DNA of 37,571 nucleotides, from contig JAHEKC010000017.1 of the NCBI GenBank assembly GCA_024638565.1, forward strand, positions 1-37,571, written 5' to 3'. The notes under the pieces are model-generated. The model did not search any database and had not been told where the DNA came from. It was given only the letters and a program-made list of their open reading frames with translations. The number at the start of each line of letters is the position of its first letter. Position 1 is the first letter of the stretch. The DNA comes from Bacteroidota bacterium (lineage in GTDB: Bacteria; Bacteroidota; Bacteroidia; AKYH767-A; OLB10). This document shows positions 1 to 8,587 of this stretch, piece after piece. A program made the translations under genes and the position numbers.

Positions 1-1
1 C

Positions 2-1438
2 CTGAACTCGATGGACAAACGGAGTTTCTGGAAGTACATCGGTGTTTTTGGCATATTCACCAACGTGGCGGTTGCCGCATACTACTGCTATATCGAAAGC
101 TGGACACTCAGCTATGTCTTCCATTCCATCAGCGGTACATTCGATGGGATGAGCCAGACGGAGGTGTCCTCGTTCCATGATAAATACCTGGACGTAAAAT
201 CATCCACACTGGGTATCCCTTATGAGGCGGTCCTGTTGTACGTGCTCTGCCTGTTGCTGAATACCATCATTCTGAGCCGCGGGCTTAAAGGAGTTGAGGC
301 AGCAGCCAAGATTGGTATGCCTATGCTGCTCCTGTTCGGTGCATTCCTGGCTATCCGCAGTGTGACGCTGGGCAGCAGCATGGCTTCACCCGAATATCCG
401 GACGCCAGCTCGACGGCAGGCCTGAATTTTCTCTGGACACCGGTTTATGATTCGTTGCTCAATCCAACGGTATGGCTTAATGCGGCAGGCCAGATATTCT
501 TCACCCTATCGGTAGGCATGGGAACGGTGCACTGCTATGCCGCCTACCTGCGGTCCCGCGATGACATTGCGCTGAACGCCATGAGCGCCGGCTGGATGAA
601 TGAATTCGTGGAGGTCGTACTCGGCAGCCTGATCGTTATTCCGCTGGCCGCCGGGTATTTCGGGATCGGATGGCTCCAGGAGAATGCGGGTTTTGGCATG
701 GCATTTCGAACGATGCCCTTCCTTTTCGAACAATGGGGTCCCCTGCTCTCTGCCCTCGCGGGCCTGATGTGGTTCGGGCTGCTGTTCTTTGCGGGCATTA
801 CCTCGTCCCTTGCCATGGGCACGCCCTGGATGGGATTCATGCGTGATGAATTTAAATTTAACAGGACGCAGGGTGCCTTTTCCTTTGGGCTTGTCGTGTT
901 GCTGCTCGGGCTCCCAACGGTACTCATTTATAATTTCAACGAAAACGGCACGGTCAACTCCTATGTTTTCAACGAATACGACAACTGGGCGGGAACCGTA
1001 TCCCTGGTAGTGTTCGCGCTTGCGGAAACGATATTGTTCGTATGGGTATTCGGCCTGACCAGGGGCTGGAATGAAATCAATGATGGCGGAGATATCAGGG
1101 TTCCGTCCATTTATAAACCCATCATCCGGTACATCACACCTTTGCTGCTGATGTTCGTCTTCTTTGGCTCGCTGTTCATGCCCAAGAACAACGACTGGGT
1201 GGCGGCTTTCCAGAACGGATGGATACTGGACAACTCATCCATCATCAAGACAATCGCCAACAGCGGGCTGAAGGAACAGATTGCAGCGGCTACTGATCCG
1301 GCCATCATTGACAAGCTGGAAACTCAGCTGATCTACACCAACGTGGCCAGGCTCCTGCTGCTGGGCCTGTTTATCGGGCTCGGGCTGCTGGTATATATCG
1401 CATACAGAAAACGCCTTAACGAAGGGAGGTTCCAATGA
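2..1438 (+). CDS. Sodium-dependent (neurotransmitter:sodium symporter, NSS/SNF family) transporter, 5'-truncated by window edge
   Basis: ORF 11..1438 is a multi-TM protein with NSS-like segments (e.g. 'NAAGQIFFTLSVGMGTVHCYAAYL', 'FFAGITSSLAMGTPWMGFMRD'). The frame is open through the window start, so the true N-terminus lies upstream. Confidence 0.85.
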   Translation: MNSMDKRSFWKYIGVFGIFTNVAVAAYYCYIESWTLSYVFHSISGTFDGMSQTEVSSFHDKYLDVKSSTLGIPYEAVLLYVLCLLLNTIILSRGLKGVEAAAKIGMPMLLLFGAFLAIRSVTLGSSMASPEYPDASSTAGLNFLWTPVYDSLLNPTVWLNAAGQIFFTLSVGMGTVHCYAAYLRSRDDIALNAMSAGWMNEFVEVVLGSLIVIPLAAGYFGIGWLQENAGFGMAFRTMPFLFEQWGPLLSALAGLMWFGLLFFAGITSSLAMGTPWMGFMRDEFKFNRTQGAFSFGLVVLLLGLPTVLIYNFNENGTVNSYVFNEYDNWAGTVSLVVFALAETILFVWVFGLTRGWNEINDGGDIRVPSIYKPIIRYITPLLLMFVFFGSLFMPKNNDWVAAFQNGWILDNSSIIKTIANSGLKEQIAAATDPAIIDKLETQLIYTNVARLLLLGLFIGLGLLVYIAYRKRLNEGRFQ

Positions 1439-1578
1439 ATACATCCGCCTTGATCCTGATGGTAATCACCCAGGTGACGGTAACCCTGGTGACTTTTTAT
1501 TTTTTCCTAAAAGTCCTCAGGACACCTCACCAAAAGGACGACGAGGATACCCCCGGCACGGAGGATCACGCTTCCTGA
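1435..1578 (+). CDS. 47-aa single-TM protein, putative small accessory subunit of the upstream NSS transporter (MetS-like)
   Basis: Own translation: MNTSALILMVITQVTVTLVTFYFFLKVLRTPHQKDDEDTPGTEDHAS*. ATGA overlap with the transporter stop, GGAGG-like RBS (gaagggaggttcc) just upstream, one TM helix plus an acidic tail. Missed by the ORF track because of its size. Confidence 0.75.
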   Translation: MNTSALILMVITQVTVTLVTFYFFLKVLRTPHQKDDEDTPGTEDHAS

Positions 1579-1623
1579 TCCTCCAGTCCGTCGGCGCCTT
1601 TCCCAGCCCGTCCCGGCTGCTCC

Positions 1624-2538
1624 ATGTCACTCCGGTCGTTCAGGCAAACACTCAAGAATTACTTCACGTTCAGCAACAGCCACCGGCGGTATGCCTTCCT
1701 GCTGCTGATGCTGCTTTGCGCCGCGCTGGCATTGCAATGGTATTTCCGGAACCGCTCGCCGGAAGGAAGCGTCCGGGGCCCGGGTGAATTCCGGGACGAT
1801 ATCCGGAAGTACGAATTGTGGACATCCACACATGATTCAGGTGGCCGCGAAAGCGGCAACCGGTACCCGGGAGCCGGCGTGGCAGGCAATGCAGCTCCAT
1901 TCCATCTTTCCGTTTTCGACCCGAACGCCACGCAGGATTCCGTTTGGACAGCCATGGGCATCCCGTTATACATGGCCAGGCGGATTGGCAACTACCTGGC
2001 TGCCGGCGGTCGGTTCCACAGGAAGGAGGACCTGAAAAAGATCTACGGTTTCAGGGAACAGGACTACCAGCGCCTGGAACCGTATATCGTGATCAGCAGG
2101 CCATCGCGGCAAGCGAAACGGGATGACATCCCGGCGCTTGTGATGGACACGCTCGACCTCAATACCGCTTCCGCGGATGACCTCATGCGTATCCGCGGCA
2201 TCGGCCCTGCGCGGTCAGGCGCCATTGTCAGCTACCGGAAGCTGCTTGGCGGCTTTTGCCGGAAAGAACAGCTGCTGGAGGTATATACCATCGATACGGC
2301 GGCCTATATAGCCGTAAGTCCGCGGCTGCAGTTGGCAACCGCGCCCTGGCGCAGGATCGACATCAACGGCGATCTTTCAGAAACCAGGCATCCATACCTG
2401 ACACGTAAAATGGCGCGGCTTATCACCAGGTACCGTGAGATGCATGGTCCGTTCCAGGCGAAGGATGACCTGCACCGTATCCAGGCAGTGGATTCCGCGG
2501 CCTGGCAGCGGATATTTCCATACCTGGTGGTGAGGTAA
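1624..2538 (+). CDS. Helix-hairpin-helix (ComEA-like) domain protein with N-terminal TM
   Basis: 'DTLDLNTASADDLMRIRGIGPARSGAIVSYRKLLGGF' is a canonical ComEA HhH motif. Two flanking modules are similar. Confidence 0.8.
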   Translation: MSLRSFRQTLKNYFTFSNSHRRYAFLLLMLLCAALALQWYFRNRSPEGSVRGPGEFRDDIRKYELWTSTHDSGGRESGNRYPGAGVAGNAAPFHLSVFDPNATQDSVWTAMGIPLYMARRIGNYLAAGGRFHRKEDLKKIYGFREQDYQRLEPYIVISRPSRQAKRDDIPALVMDTLDLNTASADDLMRIRGIGPARSGAIVSYRKLLGGFCRKEQLLEVYTIDTAAYIAVSPRLQLATAPWRRIDINGDLSETRHPYLTRKMARLITRYREMHGPFQAKDDLHRIQAVDSAAWQRIFPYLVVR

Positions 2539-2582
2539 TTTCCGGGAATGCGCTATCTTCGTACGCCTGACGCCCCTTCAAA

Positions 2583-3725
2583 ATGGAACTGATATTGTCT
2601 GAAAGCCAGCTTCTTGTAAAGCAGTCGACGCGGGATTTCGCGGAAAGGCACATTCGCCCCCATGTGATGGAGTGGGATGAAGCGCAAACCTTTCCCGCGG
2701 ACCTTTTCCGGGAAATGGGCGAAGCCGGACTCATGGGCATCCTCGTTCCCGAGGCTTACGGAGGGGCCGGTCTCAACTACCATGATTATGTAAATGCCAT
2801 CGTGGAGGTGGCCCGCGTATGCGGGTCCATAGGCCTGAGCATGGCGGCACACAATTCGTTGTGCAGCGGTCACATCCTGCAGTTTGCCAACGAGGAACAG
2901 AAAAAGCGGTGGCTGCCCGGGCTGGCTTCCGGTAAGTCGATCGGCGCCTGGGGTCTCACGGAGGCCAATACCGGATCGGATGCCATGCGCATGAAATGCG
3001 TGGCCCGTCCTGACGGCGATGACTGGATCCTCAATGGAGCCAAGACCTGGATCACCCATGGCATCACGGGCAATATCGCCGTCGTGGTAGCCAGGACAGG
3101 CGAGCTGCTCGACTCACGCGGCATTACGGCATTCGTGGTGGAACGCGGGATGGAGGGGTTCAAGGCCGGAAAGAAAGAGAACAAGCTGGGCATGCGCGCT
3201 TCCGAAACAGCAGAGATGATTTTCGAGGATTGCAGGGTCCCTTCATCGCATGTGCTGGGCAACGTGGGTGAAGGCTTCATCCAGGCCATGAAGGTGCTGG
3301 ATGGCGGCCGTATTTCCATCGCTGCCCTGTCAGTGGGCATTGCCAAGGGTGCATACGGCGCTGCGCTGAAATACTCCAAGGAGCGGCACCAGTTCGGAAA
3401 GCCAATTTCCAGTTTCCAGGGAATCGCCTTCAAGCTGGCTGACATGGCTACCGAAATAGAGGCTGCAGAATTGCTTACACACCATTCGGCGCACCTGAAA
3501 AACCGTGGCGAGCCCACCACGCAGGCCAGTGCATCGGCCAAGTATTATGCTTCAGAGGTAGCCGTTAGAGTGGCCAACGAAGCCGTGCAGGTCTTTGGCG
3601 GATATGGCTATACCAAGGACTTTCCCGTCGAGAAGTATTACCGCGACGCCAAGCTTTGTACCATTGGCGAAGGCACTTCAGAAATCCAGAAGCTGGTGAT
3701 TGCACGGGAATTGCTCAGGGATTAG
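2583..3725 (+). CDS. Acyl-CoA dehydrogenase family protein
   Basis: Motifs '[15 protein letters not shown]', '[29 protein letters not shown]', '[40 protein letters not shown]'. Confidence 0.95.
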   Translation: MELILSESQLLVKQSTRDFAERHIRPHVMEWDEAQTFPADLFREMGEAGLMGILVPEAYGGAGLNYHDYVNAIVEVARVCGSIGLSMAAHNSLCSGHILQFANEEQKKRWLPGLASGKSIGAWGLTEANTGSDAMRMKCVARPDGDDWILNGAKTWITHGITGNIAVVVARTGELLDSRGITAFVVERGMEGFKAGKKENKLGMRASETAEMIFEDCRVPSSHVLGNVGEGFIQAMKVLDGGRISIAALSVGIAKGAYGAALKYSKERHQFGKPISSFQGIAFKLADMATEIEAAELLTHHSAHLKNRGEPTTQASASAKYYASEVAVRVANEAVQVFGGYGYTKDFPVEKYYRDAKLCTIGEGTSEIQKLVIARELLRD

Positions 3726-3858
3726 CGCCCAGCCTGCCAGTTTACCCCGTACCCGGTCCTGTTTACCAATTTATAGACCCGGCAGCCGACCCGGCGGCCT
3801 ATATTGCGGCGTATTAGCCAGTAGAACAAGCTGACTAGCTTCCTGAATCAATTGGAAA

Positions 3859-3882
3859 GGCGGGATCATTCCCGTCTTTTTT
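3859..3882 (+). terminator. Rho-independent terminator downstream of acyl-CoA dehydrogenase
   Basis: GGCGGGA-TCAT-TCCCGTC (7-bp stem with one G.U) followed by TTTTTT. Confidence 0.75.
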
Positions 3883-3890
3883 ATTTGGAC

Positions 3891-4073
3891 TTGCCGCGCC
3901 TTTTTATTTGGGTTGACGCGCCCTTTTATTTGGGGTTGACGCGCCCTTTTATTTGGGGTTGACGCGCCCTTTTATTTGGGGTTGACGCGCCCTTTTATTT
4001 GGGGTTGACGCGCCCTTTTATTTGGGGTTGACGCGCCCTTTTATTTGGAGTTGACGCGCCCTTCATTTTGAAA
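3891..4073. repeat. 23-bp tandem direct-repeat array (consensus TTGACGCGCCCTTTTATTTGGGG), about 8 units
   Basis: Units start at 3891 (22 nt, degenerate), 3913, 3936, 3959, 3982, 4005 (five identical), 4028 (one mismatch) and 4051 (3' degenerate). Confidence 0.97.
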
Positions 4074-4076
4074 TGA

Positions 4077-6392
4077 TCAGAAGGTAATGCTGGCGCCCAG
4101 GCTGGGCAGGATGGGCAGCTGGTCTACGCGCTCCCCGCGGATGCGGTCGAAATAGAAGATATTATCCCGGTCATACACATTTGTCACGCTGGCAATCACC
4201 GCCAGCTCTGACCTTTCGGAAAAAGTAAACGTTTTCTTGATGGACATGTCCATACGGTGGTAATAGGGCAGCCGACCCTTGTTGAGTTCGTCATAGATGA
4301 CGCCCAGGTCACCGTTGGAGTTGGTATAATCCACATTGATTCCCTGCTGGAAGTCCAGGTATTCGTAAAACCCGGCAGTCAGTGTGAACGGGAAGCCGGA
4401 ACCGAAGTTCCACCGGGCACTGGCTACCCAGTCCATTTTATCACCGAAAGTATAGGACACCACGGCGTTGACATTATGCCGGCGGTCGAAATGAGGCTCG
4501 TATTCCGTGATTCCGTCATCACGTGTGACAAAGCCAAGTGAGTACACCAGCCAGATATACCATTTCTTGGATTCGTAGTTGATGGCTATATCAGCGCCTC
4601 TTGCCAGCCCCTTTTCTACGATGATATCCTTCTTTTGCGAATCCGGCTTGTCGAAGTTGGCCCCGGTATCCTCGAATATCTTATTCCGGTTAACATTTTC
4701 CACCTGGTTGAAATCCTTGATATACCCTTCCAGGTTTACACTGACGTTCCTGAACAGGTCCACCTCCACCCCTGCCACGAGATGTGCGGCATGCTGCAGC
4801 CTGCTGGTGACTTCTTCACCCCTGAATTCATCCTGGAGGTTATCGGGCCCGGAAAGGAATCCGTAAAACAGGTTTACCACGTCACGGTCGGAAACGGCGG
4901 CCAGGAGGTTCTGGGCATAAAGGCCTGCAGCGGCCTTGAAACGCAACCGCTCGCTCAGGTTCAGCTTCAGGCCGGCGCGTGGCTCGAATGAGAATTCATT
5001 CAGGCTGGCATAGTAATGCACCCGCAGGCTTGGTTCGATAACCACCTTGTCCGCCGCGCGCTTGTATTTGAGGAAAGCGGCGAATTCGGACGTATTCTCC
5101 ACCTGTTCCAGTTTCTTGCCCACGCTGTTGAAGAAGGTAAAGTCTGTTTTGAAACCCAGTCCTTCGAGCCCGTATTTAACCTCATCGCGGCCCAGGAAAT
5201 AGGAAAAATTAAGCGTGAAGTTAAAACCGTTTACGGCGCTGCTTCGCGGTTGCTCGTCGGCCTCCTGCAATTCGATCTCGTACCGGGTAAAAGCAAATGT
5301 CCCGTCCAGCAGCACCGGGGAGGCACCGGGAACCATTACGAAATTGGATCCGGCCCCGAAGCTGTTCCACTGGTATTCCGAAATGCCTTCGTAATTCACA
5401 TTGTCATCGAAACGAAATCCGAACAGGCTGAATTTACTGCCATTGGAGCCTGTCAGGGTTCCCTTACCGTAAAAGTCCAGGAAACGGTATGGAAGCCCTT
5501 CGTCATCCACGTACTTGTATATGCTCTTGGAGGTCTGGTCCAGGTAAGACGTCCGTCCGGAAAAAATGTAGGTACCACTGCTTCCGCCGTTCTCTTTGGG
5601 CTTCTTGAACGGGCCTTCGAGCGTCAGTTTTGAATTAAAGGTACTGGCGCTGAACTTTCCATTGAACCGGTTTTTATTGCCGTCCCTCGTGGTGACATCC
5701 ATGACGGAGGAAATACGTCCGCCGTATTCCGCGTTGAATCCACCGGTGTAAACGTCGGCCGTCTTTATGATATCCGAATCAAAAACAGAAAACAACCCGA
5801 TGGAATGAAACGGGTTATACACCACCATTCCGTCCAGCAATACCTTGTTCTGGATGGGTGTCCCGCCCCTGATGTAGAGCTGTCCGCCCTGATCACCCGT
5901 GAACACCACGCCAGGCAGCACCTGCATGTACTGGGCAAGGTCCGGTTCGCCCCCTGCCGCCGGCACCTGGCTGATCTCCCTTGGTGTAATCTTTGACACC
6001 GACATCTGCACTTCCGTGCGTTGCTCCTGCTTCCCCGCTGAAATTTCCACCTGCTGCAGGCTGATGGCGCTTTCCTTCATGTACATCTTGACCGTAACGA
6101 TCTCGTTATCGGCAACCACGATGGAATTGGAAACAGTATCGTACCCGATGGAAAAGGCAATTACCTCGTAATCTCCTGCAGGAACCTTGTTAATGGCAAA
6201 ATAGCCATGCACATCCGTTGCGGCCCCCAGGGTGGTATTTTGCAGCACGACATTAACGAAAAGCATGGGCTCCCCGTTATCCTTGTCATAGATAAAACCA
6301 CGCACGATACCCTGGCCGTTTGCCGTGGCGCCGCCCAGCAGCAGAAAAGATGCAAGTGCGTAGGCAATCCCTCTTAGAATTCTCTGATACAT
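4077..6392 (-). CDS. TonB-dependent receptor with N-terminal carboxypeptidase-regulatory-like domain
   Basis: 'GQGIVRGFIYDKDNGEPMLFVNVVLQNTTLGAATDVHGYFAINKVPAGDYEV' followed by plug 'LPGVVFTGDQGGQLYIRGGTPIQNKVLLDGMVVYNP' and a barrel. The track ORF starts at a GTG at 6434; ATG at 6392 (MYQRILRGIAYALASFLLL, signal peptide) is preferred. Confidence 0.92.
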   Translation of the reverse strand: MYQRILRGIAYALASFLLLGGATANGQGIVRGFIYDKDNGEPMLFVNVVLQNTTLGAATDVHGYFAINKVPAGDYEVIAFSIGYDTVSNSIVVADNEIVTVKMYMKESAISLQQVEISAGKQEQRTEVQMSVSKITPREISQVPAAGGEPDLAQYMQVLPGVVFTGDQGGQLYIRGGTPIQNKVLLDGMVVYNPFHSIGLFSVFDSDIIKTADVYTGGFNAEYGGRISSVMDVTTRDGNKNRFNGKFSASTFNSKLTLEGPFKKPKENGGSSGTYIFSGRTSYLDQTSKSIYKYVDDEGLPYRFLDFYGKGTLTGSNGSKFSLFGFRFDDNVNYEGISEYQWNSFGAGSNFVMVPGASPVLLDGTFAFTRYEIELQEADEQPRSSAVNGFNFTLNFSYFLGRDEVKYGLEGLGFKTDFTFFNSVGKKLEQVENTSEFAAFLKYKRAADKVVIEPSLRVHYYASLNEFSFEPRAGLKLNLSERLRFKAAAGLYAQNLLAAVSDRDVVNLFYGFLSGPDNLQDEFRGEEVTSRLQHAAHLVAGVEVDLFRNVSVNLEGYIKDFNQVENVNRNKIFEDTGANFDKPDSQKKDIIVEKGLARGADIAINYESKKWYIWLVYSLGFVTRDDGITEYEPHFDRRHNVNAVVSYTFGDKMDWVASARWNFGSGFPFTLTAGFYEYLDFQQGINVDYTNSNGDLGVIYDELNKGRLPYYHRMDMSIKKTFTFSERSELAVIASVTNVYDRDNIFYFDRIRGERVDQLPILPSLGASITF

Positions 6393-6430
6393 AAATTGGT
6401 TGTTGGACGGATCGGTAAAAAACAGGGCAT

Positions 6431-6835
6431 TCACCTGCCCATTTTAACAATGGTTTCGTATTCGGGTTTTTGCAGCGGCATTACACTCAACCGGCCGATC
6501 CGGACCAGGCCGATGTCGGCCAGACGCTTCTCTGCCTTGATGCTTTGAAGGGGCACAGGTTTGCCAAGGGACTTCCCGGCTTCCAGTTCCACGGCAACCC
6601 ACTTATCATCCTGCGCTGTCGGATCAGGAAATGCTTCGCGTGTTACTTTCGCCTCGCCTATCACCGCCGGCTCGCGGTTGCTGTGGTAAAAAAGCACGGC
6701 ATCACCTTTTTTCATGCCGTTCAAATGAAGTCTTGCTGCATAGTTACGCACCCCGGTCCAGTCCGTTTTTCTTTCCTTCAGAAGGTCCTCCCAGCCATAT
6801 TCGCCTGGGTCTGATTTTACAAGCCAGTATTTCAT
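6431..6835 (-). CDS. EVE domain-containing protein
   Basis: 'MKYWLVKSDPGEYGWEDLLKERKTDWTGVRNYAARLHLNGMKKGDAVLFYHS' is a typical EVE (PUA-like) start. Confidence 0.93.
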   Translation of the reverse strand: MKYWLVKSDPGEYGWEDLLKERKTDWTGVRNYAARLHLNGMKKGDAVLFYHSNREPAVIGEAKVTREAFPDPTAQDDKWVAVELEAGKSLGKPVPLQSIKAEKRLADIGLVRIGRLSVMPLQKPEYETIVKMGR

Positions 6836-6912
6836 ATCCTCGAATCCGGGAACAGTTGGCGAATGTAAAAAATGTTAAGCGGACACCACGTAAAAAACAT
6901 GTAAATAATTGA

Positions 6913-6920
6913 TACTTTTG
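6913..6920 (+). promoter_or_regulatory. Bacteroidetes-type -7 box TACTTTTG upstream of the dienelactone hydrolase gene
   Basis: Exact match to TAnnTTTG 20 nt before the ATG, flanked by the inverted repeat TTGATA...TATCAA. Confidence 0.5.
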
Positions 6921-6940
6921 TTAATATCAACTGCTATTCT

Positions 6941-7789
6941 ATGAAACAATTCATCAACGCCTTCTTTCTTATCAGCTGCATGGTCTTCACCTTGCCCGTC
7001 GCAGGGCAGGCTCCGTGCTGCCACTCTGCCAATGCCAGTTTCGCCAGCCATGCCGGCGACCCTGCTTTCGCGGCAGCACATGCTGCCCCGCTGCCGGTGC
7101 CCTATGCCCCGCACGGCGGCCGCATGGTTTCCATTCCATGCGATGATGGTACACCTGCCCGTGCTTTTGAAGTGCGAAGTCACTCGTCAAAACAGTTCCT
7201 CGTGATCATCCATGAGTGGTGGGGTTTGAACGATCATATCAAGATGATGGCCGAACGGCTGTTCCACGAGGTGCCCCATACCAATGTCATTGCGATTGAC
7301 CTTTACGACGGCAAACTGGCGACCAACGCGGAAGATGCCTCGAAGCTGATGCAGGCAGCCGATGAAAAGCGGTTGCGTACAATCATTACCGGCATGCTCA
7401 GCTACCTGGGTGAGGATGCCGTGGTCCAGACCATGGGCTGGTGTTTCGGCGGGACCTGGAGCCTGCAGACGGCATTAATGGCTGGTGAACGCACGTCGGG
7501 TTGTGTCATGTATTACGGGGCACCGGAAGCAGATGCGGATAAGCTGTCGAAGCTTGGCGCTCCCCTGCTGGGCATCTGGGCCAACCAGGACAAATGGATC
7601 ACGCCTGAAAAGGTAGATGCATTCGAGAAAAATCTCAAGAAACTTGAACTGAAGTATACATTCCGGCGGTATGACGCGGACCACGCTTTCGCGAATCCCA
7701 GCAACCCCCAATACCACCAGCAATATACCAATGAGGCGCACCGTGCAGCGACGGAATTCCTTGTAAACAACTTCGCTGCTTCCCGTTAG
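6941..7789 (+). CDS. Dienelactone hydrolase family protein (secreted, signal peptide)
   Basis: 'VIIHEWWGLNDHIKMMAERL', 'MGWCFGGTWSLQTAL', 'DADHAFANPSNPQYH'. N-terminal signal peptide. Confidence 0.93.
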   Translation: MKQFINAFFLISCMVFTLPVAGQAPCCHSANASFASHAGDPAFAAAHAAPLPVPYAPHGGRMVSIPCDDGTPARAFEVRSHSSKQFLVIIHEWWGLNDHIKMMAERLFHEVPHTNVIAIDLYDGKLATNAEDASKLMQAADEKRLRTIITGMLSYLGEDAVVQTMGWCFGGTWSLQTALMAGERTSGCVMYYGAPEADADKLSKLGAPLLGIWANQDKWITPEKVDAFEKNLKKLELKYTFRRYDADHAFANPSNPQYHQQYTNEAHRAATEFLVNNFAASR

Positions 7790-7793
7790 TTTT

Positions 7794-7812
7794 CCTGGCT
7801 GATGTAGCCAGG
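7794..7812 (+). terminator. Terminator-like hairpin after dienelactone hydrolase
   Basis: CCTGGCT-GATGT-AGCCAGG, perfect 7-bp stem. Only a weak U-tract (GCTTTATG). Confidence 0.45.
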
Positions 7813-7821
7813 GCTTTATGC

Positions 7822-7844
7822 AAAAAAGAGGGCACCCTGGCCCT
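7822..7844 (-). terminator. Rho-independent terminator downstream of ung
   Basis: Minus strand: AGGGC-CAGGGT-GCCCT-C-TTTTTT. Confidence 0.6.
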
Positions 7845-7859
7845 TCCTGCAGTCCGGCA

Positions 7860-8573
7860 TCAGGTTGCCTGGTGGCCCTGAAGCCGCCAGTCGACGGAAC
7901 CCATACCCTTTTCTTCAAGCCATTTGTTCGCTTTTGAAAAATGCCGGCATCCAAAGAAACCGTTGGCGGAATAGGGTGATGGGTGAGCCGCTTTCAGCAC
8001 CAGGTGCCTGGACGTGTCGACCAGGCTTTCCTTTGCCTGGGCATTCCGGCCCCAGAGCAGGAACACAAGCCCTTCCCTGTTTTCCGATAACGCCCTGATG
8101 GCCGCATCGGTGAATTGTTCCCACCCCCTTCCAGCATGTGAATTGGGGGTGTGCGCCCTGACGGAAAGCGATGCATTCAGCAGGAGAACGCCCTGGTCCG
8201 CCCATGGCTCAAGATTCCCTGACAGGGATATCGGGCAACCCAGGTCCTGCTTCAGTTCCTTGAAAATATTAGCCAGCGAAGGCGGGATGCGGATTCCCGG
8301 ACTGACTGAAAAGCAAAGTCCATTGGCCTGGCCGGGACCGTGGTAGGGATCCTGCCCCATGATAACGACCCGCACCGATTCGAACGGTGTCCTGTTGAAA
8401 GCATTGAAGATTAGGGAGCCCGGTGGAAAAAGGGTATGTCCCTGATCGCGCTCTTCCACCAGGAAGTGCTTTAGATCAATGAAGTATGGTTGGCGAAACT
8501 CCTCCGACAGCACAGATTTCCATGAGGAGTCGATCCTGGGCTCAATTTGATCCCTGGCGGTTGCTGTATCCAT
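7860..8573 (-). CDS. ung: Uracil-DNA glycosylase (family 1)
   Basis: 'VVIMGQDPYHGPGQANGLCFSV', 'GVLLLNASLSVRAHTPNSHAGRGWEQFTDAAI', 'HPSPYSANGFFGCRHFSKAN'. The track ORF uses TTG at 8582; ATG at 8573 is preferred. Confidence 0.97.
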   Translation of the reverse strand: MDTATARDQIEPRIDSSWKSVLSEEFRQPYFIDLKHFLVEERDQGHTLFPPGSLIFNAFNRTPFESVRVVIMGQDPYHGPGQANGLCFSVSPGIRIPPSLANIFKELKQDLGCPISLSGNLEPWADQGVLLLNASLSVRAHTPNSHAGRGWEQFTDAAIRALSENREGLVFLLWGRNAQAKESLVDTSRHLVLKAAHPSPYSANGFFGCRHFSKANKWLEEKGMGSVDWRLQGHQAT

Positions 8574-8579
8574 TTCTGG

Positions 8580-8587
8580 CAAAGTTA
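8580..8587 (-). promoter_or_regulatory. -7 box TAACTTTG 6 nt upstream of the ung ATG
   Basis: Exact match to TAnnTTTG on the minus strand. Confidence 0.5.

Noticed and set aside
2870-3541. 223-aa minus-strand ORF
   Set aside because: Antisense to acyl-CoA dehydrogenase; shadow ORF.
3891-4073. Tandem 23-bp array as a possible CRISPR or integron-like array
   Set aside because: Units are contiguous with no unique spacers, and there are no cas genes or integrase nearby. It is a simple direct tandem repeat.
3913-4073. 'TTGAC' in each repeat unit as a row of sigma70 -35 boxes, and 'TTTATTTG' as a -7 box
   Set aside because: Bacteroidetes do not use the TTGACA/TATAAT consensus. TTTATTTG misses a key base of TAnnTTTG, and the spacing to any TTG is wrong (9 or 32 nt).
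5016-5633. 205-aa plus-strand ORF
   Set aside because: Lies entirely antisense to the strongly supported TonB receptor; no recognisable domain. A shadow ORF of GC-rich coding DNA.
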